Under the pieces are notes generated by a model. That model made no database searches. It was not told the DNA's origin and saw nothing but the letters and a program-made list of their open reading frames with translations. The translations under genes and the position numbers were made by a program. 47,105 nt of DNA from Nitrospira sp. (GTDB lineage Bacteria > Nitrospirota > Nitrospiria > Nitrospirales > Nitrospiraceae): the NCBI GenBank assembly GCA_025934915.1, contig JAICWG010000014.1, forward strand, positions 1-47,105, read 5' to 3'. Within the stretch, counting starts at the first letter, position 1. Every line of letters begins with the position of its first letter. Of this stretch, positions 40,372 to 47,105 are shown piece by piece.

Positions 40372-41628
40372 TTACGCCGTCTTAGCGTCTTTTTCCTGTT
40401 CAAATATACGCATCGGCGGGTTCTTGCCCAAGATTGCATCTTCTGTGATCACCACCTCGACGATTTGTTTCTGAGAGGGGGCATCGTACATGACGTCGAG
40501 CATCACTTCTTCCAGGATTGCCCGAAGGCCTCTGGCACCAGTCTTCTGCGCATAGGCTTTTCGTGCTACCGCCCCCAACGCTCCTTCCGTGAATCGGAGC
40601 TTGACCTTTTCGAACGACAGCAGTTTTTCGTACTGCTTGGTCAACGCATTGCGTGGTTCGGTAAGAATACGAATCAAGGCTCGTTCGTCCAACTCCTCTA
40701 ACGTGGCCACGACCGGTAGCCGTCCCACGAATTCCGGTATCAGACCGTATTTCAAAAAATCCTCGGGCTGAACCTTGGCCAGCAGGTCGCCCAAACGAAT
40801 GTCGCTTCTTCCACGGATTTCAGCCCCAAACCCCATAGCTTTTCGATTCAGACGCTGTTCAATGATCTGTTCTAAACCGACAAACGCTCCACCACAGATG
40901 AACAAAATATTGCTGGTGTTGACCTGAATAAATTCTTGATGCGGATGCTTTCTCCCTCCTTGCGGTGGGACATTCGCGACCGTGCCCTCGATCAGCTTCA
41001 ACAAAGCTTGTTGAACACCTTCGCCGGATACATCCCGTGTAATAGACGGGCTGTCGCTTTTCCGACTGATCTTGTCGATTTCGTCGATGTACACGATCCC
41101 GCGCTCAGCCCGTTCTACATCGTAGTCCGCGGCTTGCAGGAGCTTCAGAATGATATTTTCGACATCTTCGCCCACGTAACCGGCTTCTGTCAGCGTCGTA
41201 GCGTCAGCGAGAGTAAAAGGAACGTCAAGATACTTGGCCAAGGTCTGGGCTAAGAGGGTCTTCCCCGTTCCGGTTGGACCCACCATAAGAATATTGCCCT
41301 TCTGGAGCTCGATATCATCGACCTCTTTGTCCTTTGACGAGATACGCTTGTAATGATTGTGCACGGCCACAGACAGAATGCGTTTCGCCCGCTCCTGCCC
41401 GATGACATACTGATCGAGGTGATGTTTGATTTCCGCTGGTTTCTTGAGCTTGGACGAAATTTCTTCTTTGGCTTCTTCCCAGTCCTCTGCAATGATGTCA
41501 TTGCAAAGGTTGACGCACTCATCACAGATATACACCGTCGGTCCGGCAATCAGTTTTCGCACCTCATCTCGGCTTTTCCCACAGAAAGAACATCGCAAGT
41601 GTCGGTCCATCTTTTCCTGCTTGGCCAT
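40372..41628 (-). CDS. clpX: ATP-dependent Clp protease ATP-binding subunit ClpX
   Basis: This hexameric AAA+ unfoldase feeds substrates to ClpP. It has 418 residues. The N-terminal zinc domain has C13, C16, C35 and C38. Walker A is GPTGTGKT (117-124), with Walker B in [10 protein letters not shown], and the substrate-gripping and ClpP-contact loops GYVGED and IGF-like region are in place (RKAMGFG near 275). The C-terminus is normal. It follows clpP by 13 nt in the tig-clpP-clpX order common in bacteria. Confidence 0.97.
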   Translation of the reverse strand: MAKQEKMDRHLRCSFCGKSRDEVRKLIAGPTVYICDECVNLCNDIIAEDWEEAKEEISSKLKKPAEIKHHLDQYVIGQERAKRILSVAVHNHYKRISSKDKEVDDIELQKGNILMVGPTGTGKTLLAQTLAKYLDVPFTLADATTLTEAGYVGEDVENIILKLLQAADYDVERAERGIVYIDEIDKISRKSDSPSITRDVSGEGVQQALLKLIEGTVANVPPQGGRKHPHQEFIQVNTSNILFICGGAFVGLEQIIEQRLNRKAMGFGAEIRGRSDIRLGDLLAKVQPEDFLKYGLIPEFVGRLPVVATLEELDERALIRILTEPRNALTKQYEKLLSFEKVKLRFTEGALGAVARKAYAQKTGARGLRAILEEVMLDVMYDAPSQKQIVEVVITEDAILGKNPPMRIFEQEKDAKTA

Positions 41629-41641
41629 GTACCCTCCTGCG

Positions 41642-42280
41642 TTACTTGCCTTTGATCCCGTCCTTCGCCCCGTCGCCGGATTCTACGGCTTTCATAAATT
41701 TGGGGGGACGTGTAATGACCTCGTCAATGAGGCCGTACCGCTTCGCTTCTTCGCCGGACATGAAATAGTCACGTTCCGTGTCATGTGCAATCTTCTCGAT
41801 CGGCTGCCCGGTGTGCTTGGCCATGATTTCATTGAGGCGTTCGCGAATCTTGAGGATTTCCCGAGCATGGATGTCGATTTCCGTCGCCTGTCCTTGGAAT
41901 CCACCCAACGGTTGATGGATCATCACCCGGGCATTGGGCAGGGCAAATCGCTTGCCTTTTGTTCCGGCGGTCAATAGGAGAGCTCCCATACTAGCAGCCT
42001 GACCGAGGCAGATCGTGTTGATCGGAGGCTTCACATATTGCATGGTATCGTAGATACCTAATCCGGCTGTCACACTGCCTCCCGGAGAATTGACGTAAAG
42101 ATTGATATCTTTTTCGGGGTCTTCCGCTTCAAGAAAGAGAAGCTGTGCGATCACCAAGTTGGCAAAGACATCGTCGATTGGGGCGCCAAGGAAAATGATG
42201 CGATCTTTGAGAAGGCGTGAGTAGATGTCATAGGCTCGCTCGCCTCGATTAGTTTGTTCGACTACGATCGGAACCAGCAT
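41642..42280 (-). CDS. clpP: ATP-dependent Clp protease proteolytic subunit ClpP
   Basis: This serine peptidase forms the Clp proteolytic chamber. It has 212 residues. The catalytic triad S97 (GQAASMGA), H122 (MIHQPLGG) and D171 (DTERDYF) matches the standard numbering exactly. The C-terminal extension ([12 protein letters not shown]) is short and polar. It lies 41 nt after tig and 13 nt before clpX in the same direction. Confidence 0.97.
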   Translation of the reverse strand: MLVPIVVEQTNRGERAYDIYSRLLKDRIIFLGAPIDDVFANLVIAQLLFLEAEDPEKDINLYVNSPGGSVTAGLGIYDTMQYVKPPINTICLGQAASMGALLLTAGTKGKRFALPNARVMIHQPLGGFQGQATEIDIHAREILKIRERLNEIMAKHTGQPIEKIAHDTERDYFMSGEEAKRYGLIDEVITRPPKFMKAVESGDGAKDGIKGK

Positions 42281-42321
42281 ATTGACCCATTCCTTTCCTG
42301 AACAACTTCCGTCCGCCGCGC

Positions 42322-43638
42322 TTATCCTTGAATGACCGCTTGACGATAGACAATGTCCAGCGCTTTGTCGGCCAAGATCCTCGCGCGTAATTCCTCAACG
42401 GAGTCCTGACCACCTGCCTGGATCATTTTCACGAGATCGGCCATTGGTACCCTGAGCTCCACGGCTAGTCGAGCCACTTCATTGTTCAGATCGTCCTGGC
42501 TCACCGACAAGCCTTCCTTCTCAGCGATGGCCTCAAGAATCAATCCCGCTTTCACGCGACGATTTGCCTCCTCGCGGTGCTCTTCGCGAATTCTCTTCAG
42601 TTCTTCGGCATCAGGTGCAGGAAGGGAATCGGTGACTTTGCCACCCTGTCGTGCTTGTAATTTCTGCCGCACAATCGTGCTGAGCTCTCGTTCCACAAGT
42701 GTGTCAGGGAGATCGAAATGATGGGTATCGATGAGGCGTTTCAGAAGGGTATCTTTGTAGGACTCCTCGATATCCTTCTTGAGCGCCTTTTCCATTTGGC
42801 CACGCAACTTGTCCCTTAACTCGTGGAGAGACGCGTATGGTCCACAGTCCTTGGCGAACTCATTGTCAAGGACGGGGAGTTTCTTCTGTTTGACTCCCTT
42901 TATGGCTAGGCGAAACCTCACTGTATTTCCTGCAACTCGTTGATCCGGATGGCTCACCGGATAGGTCTGAGGAATCTCGACAACATCCCCTTCCTGTCTT
43001 CCGATAAGATGGGCTTCTATTTCAATCCCCAGCAAGGCCGCCTTCGAACCCACCCTATGAAGCTGACCTTCTTTCTTTGTTCCTTCAAGAGGAGTCCCGT
43101 CTAGAAATCCTTCGAGATCGACGATGGCATAGTCTCCTTCGACTAAGACCGCACCTGGCTGAGCTGCATCCAATCGAGCCTGTTGTTCACGCAATACCTC
43201 CAGGGCTCGGTCTACCTGTTCTTCCGCAACTGTGCGCTTGTCGGCCTGGAGAGATATGGGATTGGGAGACTTATAGTCACGAAGTTCGATCGTGGGTTTG
43301 ATTTCGACCGTCGCCGTGAAAGTAAAGGGGGAGTCTTTTTTGATTTTGACCCGATCCAGAGAGGGGATATCCACTACTACTGGACTGATCCCGGCCTGTT
43401 TGATAGCCCGACCATAGAAATCCGGCACGAGCTTTCGAATGACATCTTCTTCGACGGTTTTGGCGTAACGCTTCTCCAAAATAGCCAAAGGGGCTTTTCC
43501 TGGTCGAAACCCTGGAACCTGAACCTGACGGTTGAGTTCCAAATACGCTCGTGAAAATTGTTGTGTCACCTCATCGGCTGGCACTTCGATTTTCAAGGTG
43601 CGCTTCATCGGTCCTAATTCGGTCACTTCCATTTTCAT
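42322..43638 (-). CDS. tig: Trigger factor, ribosome-associated chaperone
   Basis: This peptidyl-prolyl isomerase and chaperone binds the ribosomal exit tunnel. It has 438 residues from ATG 43638 (43632 also possible). The ribosome-binding signature GFRPGKAP lies near residue 45, the PPIase domain spans about 155-245 ([14 protein letters not shown]...), and the helical C-domain follows. The open frame continues to 43791 but would cross tRNA-Leu, so it is rejected. It starts about 40 nt after the tRNA, so tRNA and tig may share a transcript. clpP and clpX follow. Confidence 0.95.
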   Translation of the reverse strand: MKMEVTELGPMKRTLKIEVPADEVTQQFSRAYLELNRQVQVPGFRPGKAPLAILEKRYAKTVEEDVIRKLVPDFYGRAIKQAGISPVVVDIPSLDRVKIKKDSPFTFTATVEIKPTIELRDYKSPNPISLQADKRTVAEEQVDRALEVLREQQARLDAAQPGAVLVEGDYAIVDLEGFLDGTPLEGTKKEGQLHRVGSKAALLGIEIEAHLIGRQEGDVVEIPQTYPVSHPDQRVAGNTVRFRLAIKGVKQKKLPVLDNEFAKDCGPYASLHELRDKLRGQMEKALKKDIEESYKDTLLKRLIDTHHFDLPDTLVERELSTIVRQKLQARQGGKVTDSLPAPDAEELKRIREEHREEANRRVKAGLILEAIAEKEGLSVSQDDLNNEVARLAVELRVPMADLVKMIQAGGQDSVEELRARILADKALDIVYRQAVIQG

Positions 43639-43677
43639 CGTCGAGATCGGACTCCGTGCCAAGGGATCGTACCCTAG

Positions 43678-43760
43678 TGGTGCGAGAGGGGGGACTTGAA
43701 CCCCCACGGTTGCCCACGAGATCCTAAGTCTCGCGCGTCTGCCAGTTCCGCCACTCTCGC
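43678..43760 (-). tRNA. tRNA-Leu (anticodon UAG)
   Basis: On the minus strand the acceptor stem GCGAGAG/CTCTCGC, discriminator A and encoded CCA are visible. The anticodon stem CGAGA/TCTCG holds the loop CTTAGGA, so the anticodon is UAG. The class II variable arm and the GGTTCAAGTCC T-arm complete it. Length is 83 nt including CCA. Confidence 0.96.
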
Positions 43761-44068
43761 GTGGTTGTTTAAGATGCCGCGGAGCTGTCACTCCAATTAA
43801 CTACAGTGGAGTGACCAAGACTGCAAAAACACGCGATGTCGTATAGCGTTGTACCGTTGGACACCTGCAATGTCAACCCATACAACCGAGGGTGCCTACT
43901 TCCAAGTATGAACGGTCCCGCCAGGATGTTTGCTGCTTTCAGCTATCTCCGTTGCTCACCAAAAAACTTCCCACTTACATTCGTCGTGGTACACCTCAAG
44001 ATGACCTTCTTGAATAGGGAATTATCATCCGCCAAGTTTTTAACCAATAGCAATGACAGGCCGTCACC
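43761..44068. other. Divergent intergenic region between tRNA-Leu and tRNA-Ser
   Basis: About 310 bases contain no convincing gene. An 81-codon frame (43836-44081, plus) has no ribosome site, recognisable domain or coding-like composition. The notable element is the perfect 9-bp inverted repeat at 43787-43815. It probably holds the promoter of the tRNA-Leu/tig transcript, but no strong hexamers were found. Confidence 0.45.
43787..43815. repeat. Perfect 9-bp inverted repeat upstream of tRNA-Leu/tig
   Basis: GTCACTCCA at 43787-43795 pairs with TGGAGTGAC at 43807-43815 across an 11-nt spacer. It starts 27 nt upstream of tRNA-Leu(UAG). It resembles an operator in layout, or a hairpin in the leader. 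No T-run is present. Confidence 0.55.
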
Positions 44069-44097
44069 TTGCCGGTCATAAACACGCATGCTAAGAT
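44069..44097 (+). promoter_or_regulatory. Extended -10 promoter for tRNA-Ser
   Basis: TTGCCG at 44069-44074 and TAAGAT at 44092-44097 are 17 nt apart, with TG one base before the -10. Transcription would start near 44104, about 19 nt before the mature tRNA 5' end. Confidence 0.6.
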
Positions 44098-44122
44098 ACT
44101 ATCCCTTTGCACTTCTCGATGC

Positions 44123-44212
<90 letters not shown>

Positions 44213-44321
44213 TACTGCACTTCGTGTGTACCGCCCGCTCTTTATCGCTGTGCTGTATCGTAATTTCTGCGGGCAGATAAGACATCTGAAGTATGGGTGT
44301 TGGAGAGTCTAGATTGAGAAT

Positions 44322-44426
44322 AGGGGCTGGGCCCTGTGCAATAGAACCCTGTGAACCCCGCCAGGTCCGGAAGGAAGCAACGGTAAGCAGTCAGTTCTGT
44401 GTGCCGCAGGATCACCTGGCCCCACT
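44322..44426 (+). ncRNA. ffs: Signal recognition particle RNA (4.5S-type)
   Basis: The conserved core CCAGGTCCGGAAGGAAGCA (GGAA tetraloop, about 44365-44384) and the complementary GTGTGCCGCAGG side are unmistakable. The ends GGGGCTGGG and CCTGGCCCC pair to close the hairpin. Bounds are approximate. A TAGATT-like -10 at 44310-44315 fits a start near 44322, but the -35 is weak. It lies between tRNA-Ser and dnaX, as in many bacteria. Confidence 0.93.
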
Positions 44427-44524
44427 CTGGACGTGAGGCGTGAAGAGTAAGGCGACAACATCTTTGGGTTCATATCGTCTTGCTTTATACTCCTTACATC
44501 TCACCCTCTACTGACGGCCTCTTT

Positions 44525-46318
44525 ATGGACTATCAAGTCTCCGCGCGTAAATATCGGCCCGGCACGTTTGACGATGTGATCGGTCAGTCCCATGTCGTCC
44601 AAACGTTAATGAACGCGGTCTCAACGAAGCGGATCGCGCATGCGTATCTATTTTCCGGCACACGCGGAGTTGGGAAAACGACGGTCGCAAGAATCCTCGC
44701 GAAGGCACTCAACTGTGAACGGGGACCCACAAGTCGCCCGTGCGACATCTGTGAGAATTGCCGTGAGATTGCGCAAGGGAACTCGGTCGATGTCATCGAA
44801 ATTGATGGTGCGTCTAACACCAGCGTGGACGATGTGCGAGAGATCCGCGAGAACGTCAAGTTCACGCCGTTTCGTGGTCAGTTTCGAGTCTACATTATCG
44901 ATGAAGTCCACATGCTCTCAAATTCGGCGTTTAATGCCCTGTTGAAGACACTCGAAGAACCACCAACACATGTGGTTTTCATCTTTGCGACAACAGAGAT
45001 TCATAAAATCCCCGCGACGATTCTCTCGCGATGCCAGCATTACAACTTTCGTCGCATTGCCAGAACCGAAATCATTGAACGACTTCGGCACGTGGCAGCG
45101 CAAGATCGGTTAACGCTTGAGGAACGGAGCTTCGCGGCCCTGGCTCGCGCCAGTGAAGGAAGCATGCGCGATGCCCTGAGTTTGCTCGATCAGGCCGTTG
45201 CATATGGCGGCAAGACCATCAGCCACGTGGATCTCGAACTGCTGTTGGGAGCAGTACCCCAAGAACTGGTGCAGGAACTCATTCGAGCGATTATGGCCCA
45301 AGACAGCCCTGCTGCCCTTGCCAGCCTGGCCAATCTGCTGGATCAAGGACATGACTTGCGGGCGTTCTGCGCAGAAGTAGTGGAACACATCCGCAATTTG
45401 CTCGTGGCGGCAGTCGTTCCCGGTATGGTCGAGCTGCGTAGCTTGATTGAAACCTCCGAAGACGATCTGAACCAGCTGTCGACAAATGCCAAGGCACTGA
45501 CTCCGGAACAGCTTCAGGAGTTGCTGGCAATCTTCATCCAAGCGGAAGATGCTTTACGATTCACCAGCCACCCACGTTTTGTGATGGAGACCGCGGCTGT
45601 TCGAGCCACACGGTTGTTGCGTCAACGAGAGGGTATAGAGGTGCGCCCGATACAGACAGCGTCGTCTTCCAACCAGAAACCTCAGGCCGATCCGGAAGGA
45701 CGCAAGAGTGGACCATCAACTCCTCCGGCTTTGCGCCAGGGCGTACCCGCTGCGTCAAGGCCCATCCCTAAACCTACTCCTACGTCCAGGAGGAACATGG
45801 ATGAAGGACCATCGATCTCACCTGAACCATCTTACAGTCCGTCGACCGATATGGCGACAGCCACCCAAACCGCCGTACCTCCCCTAGCCGTCGGTCCACA
45901 ACCGACGTTGCAGTGGGAATTAGTCCAAGAAGAGGTCGCAGCTTCATTTCCAAATATCGCGCCGTTTCTCGAAGCCGGCAGGCTTGTCGGGATGGACGAT
46001 GGCATCGTCACCATCGGATTTGCCAAGCAAGCAACCGTAGCCAGAGCTAGATTGGAGAAAGAAGAGAATCTTCTGGTGTTATCAAAGTTGTGTGAGCGTC
46101 AGTTGGGATATCCCATACGTGTCCGCGTCATCGAGCTGAGTGAGTCCCATCCATCGGGACCGACCATGGCTCAAGTACGAGCGGCCAAGGAGCAAGAACA
46201 ACGGCTGGTGTTGTTCGAACGTGCAAAAGCGAACCCGACGGTGAAGCAAGCCCTTGAGATATTCGGCGTGGAACTGGCCGAGGTTCGCACGATAGCCCAG
46301 CAGGAGGCAAGCGAATGA
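44525..46318 (+). CDS. dnaX: DNA polymerase III subunit tau (clamp loader ATPase)
   Basis: This AAA+ clamp-loader subunit has 597 residues from ATG 44525 (MDYQVSARKYRPGTF matches the family start). The frame is open to a TTG at 44480. Walker A is GTRGVGKT (45-52), the zinc cysteines are C64, C73, C76 and C79, Walker B is YIIDEVHMLS, and SRCQHYNFRRI is the sensor region. A Pro/Ser-rich linker (about 375-460) precedes the tau C-terminal domain. I saw no A6-G-type slippery site, so the short gamma form is not predicted. It overlaps ybaB by 4 nt. Confidence 0.96.
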   Translation: MDYQVSARKYRPGTFDDVIGQSHVVQTLMNAVSTKRIAHAYLFSGTRGVGKTTVARILAKALNCERGPTSRPCDICENCREIAQGNSVDVIEIDGASNTSVDDVREIRENVKFTPFRGQFRVYIIDEVHMLSNSAFNALLKTLEEPPTHVVFIFATTEIHKIPATILSRCQHYNFRRIARTEIIERLRHVAAQDRLTLEERSFAALARASEGSMRDALSLLDQAVAYGGKTISHVDLELLLGAVPQELVQELIRAIMAQDSPAALASLANLLDQGHDLRAFCAEVVEHIRNLLVAAVVPGMVELRSLIETSEDDLNQLSTNAKALTPEQLQELLAIFIQAEDALRFTSHPRFVMETAAVRATRLLRQREGIEVRPIQTASSSNQKPQADPEGRKSGPSTPPALRQGVPAASRPIPKPTPTSRRNMDEGPSISPEPSYSPSTDMATATQTAVPPLAVGPQPTLQWELVQEEVAASFPNIAPFLEAGRLVGMDDGIVTIGFAKQATVARARLEKEENLLVLSKLCERQLGYPIRVRVIELSESHPSGPTMAQVRAAKEQEQRLVLFERAKANPTVKQALEIFGVELAEVRTIAQQEASE

Positions 46319-46638
46319 AAAATCCTTTCGGCAATATGAGCAACATCCTCAAGCAAGCGCAGGCCATGCAGGAACAAATGGCCAAGATTCAAGAGCAAGC
46401 GGCGTCAAAAACCGCCAGCGGGACGGCCGGCGGCGGGATCGTCACCGTCATGGCGAACGGGGCGATGCAGATCGTCAGCGTAGCGATCGACCCTGAGGTC
46501 GTCAAGAGCGGCGATGTCGATATGCTCCAGGATCTAGTAGTGGCCGCGACGAACGACGCGCTCCGCAAAGCCAAGGAATTGATGGAAGGCGAAATGAAAG
46601 CGCTGACCGGCGGGATGAAAATTCCAGGTCTGTTTTAG
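46315..46638 (+). CDS. ybaB: YbaB/EbfC-family nucleoid-associated protein
   Basis: This small DNA-binding protein has 107 residues. It opens NPFGNMSNILKQAQAMQEQMAKIQEQ, has the family core GGGIVTVMANGAMQIVSVAIDPEVV, and ends in KALTGGMKIPGLF. The start overlaps the dnaX stop (ATGA), and recR begins just after its stop, giving the widespread dnaX-ybaB-recR block. Confidence 0.95.
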   Translation: MKNPFGNMSNILKQAQAMQEQMAKIQEQAASKTASGTAGGGIVTVMANGAMQIVSVAIDPEVVKSGDVDMLQDLVVAATNDALRKAKELMEGEMKALTGGMKIPGLF

Positions 46639-46640
46639 CG

Positions 46641-47105
46641 ATGGCCGTCGATCAACAGGGCTTATTGGCGAGATTGATTAAGGAACTGGTCCGTCTCCCC
46701 GGAATCGGTCACAAAAGCGCCCAGCGATTGGCCTTTCATCTCATGAAGGCCGAGCGTGAGGATGCCTTACGGCTGGCGGATGCCATTCGTGCGGTGAAGG
46801 ATGGGTTGGCGTTTTGCAGACAATGTCGCAATATCGCCGAAGCGGACTTGTGTGAGTTTTGCCTCGACCCGAAACGCGATCGGACCAAGATCTTCGTCGT
46901 TGAAGAACCGAGTACGCTGTATGCCGTCGAACGGGCAGGCGCCTATCGCGGTCTCTACCATGTCCTGTTGGGAGCGCTCTCCCCACTTGACGGCGTAGGT
47001 CCGGACGATATTAAAGCTGATGAACTTGTTGAGCGTGTGAAACTCGGCGGGGTTGAAGAAATCATTCTCGCGACGAACCCCACCATTGAAGGAGAAGCCA
47101 CAGCG
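46641..47105 (+). CDS. recR: Recombination protein RecR (partial, C-terminus off the window)
   Basis: This protein acts with RecF and RecO in gap repair. From ATG 46641 I read 155 codons to the window edge, of about 200. Visible are the helix-hairpin-helix region LVRLPGIGHKSAQRLAFHL, a zinc motif (CRQCRNIAEADLCEFC), and the start of the Toprim domain (IFVVEEPSTLYAVERAGAYRGLYHVLLGALSPLDGVG, then ILATNPTIEGEATA). It lies 2 nt after the ybaB stop. Confidence 0.95.
   Translation, partial: MAVDQQGLLARLIKELVRLPGIGHKSAQRLAFHLMKAEREDALRLADAIRAVKDGLAFCRQCRNIAEADLCEFCLDPKRDRTKIFVVEEPSTLYAVERAGAYRGLYHVLLGALSPLDGVGPDDIKADELVERVKLGGVEEIILATNPTIEGEATA

Noticed and set aside
43639..43791. Extended N-terminus of trigger factor
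   Set aside because: It would be encoded by tRNA-Leu(UAG), and the trigger factor start MKMEVTELG aligns with the family.
45600..45900. Programmed frameshift in dnaX producing gamma
   Set aside because: No A-rich slippery heptamer was seen in the linker region.

Overview
The window is about 47 kb of gene-dense bacterial chromosome of moderate GC. It looks like a member of Nitrospirota, most likely Nitrospira or a close relative. The main reason is a complex I cassette with two NuoM-type pumps; the number of PAS-rich signalling proteins fits. The genus call is inference from gene content, not from a marker gene.

Layout. (1) 1-13569, minus strand: a complex I (nuo) operon read A-B-C-D-G-I-J-K-L-M-M2-N, with nuoN cut by the window edge. 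nuoE, nuoF and nuoH are absent. NuoG is formate-dehydrogenase-like, with extra ferredoxin-type cysteines and a lost active-site Cys. A second NuoM gives four antiporter-like pumps, and this extra pump lacks the TM7 lysine of the other three. (2) 14054-18513: an OmpA-domain envelope protein behind a strong promoter, a PriA homologue whose ATPase motifs are gone, and a small membrane protein. (3) 18605-27269, minus: two back-to-back signalling operons. One is a hybrid kinase with a single-domain receiver. The other is a cytosolic kinase with twelve PAS domains and a NarL-type regulator. (4) 27495-32611: tRNA-Leu(GAG) on minus, then on plus a HAD phosphatase, queE, pepA, nagZ and an unknown gene. 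(5) 32636-37206: an amino acid permease, a class-I amidotransferase-like hydrolase, two unknown genes and an M24 peptidase. (6) 37223-38188: a decayed IS30-family element. (7) 38223-43760: a TatA-like protein with a second TatA-type amphipathic helix, two tandem PilZ-like genes, and a tRNA-Leu(UAG)-tig-clpP-clpX cluster. (8) 44069-47105: tRNA-Ser(GGA), SRP RNA, dnaX-ybaB-recR (recR cut by the edge).

How the parts fit. The nuo operon would connect a low-potential donor and quinone to proton translocation. In nitrite oxidisers such complexes are thought to run in reverse to supply reductant for CO2 fixation. An extra pump and a modified input module suit that role (inference). tig-clpP-clpX form a folding and proteolysis unit. 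ffs, dnaX, ybaB and recR form the widespread conserved block. nagZ, pepA and the amidotransferase-like gene are turnover functions.

The most unusual items are the ATPase-dead PriA, the TatA protein with a repeated amphipathic helix, the FDH-like NuoG without nuoE/F/H, the NuoM2 Lys-to-Ile change, and the 12-PAS kinase.
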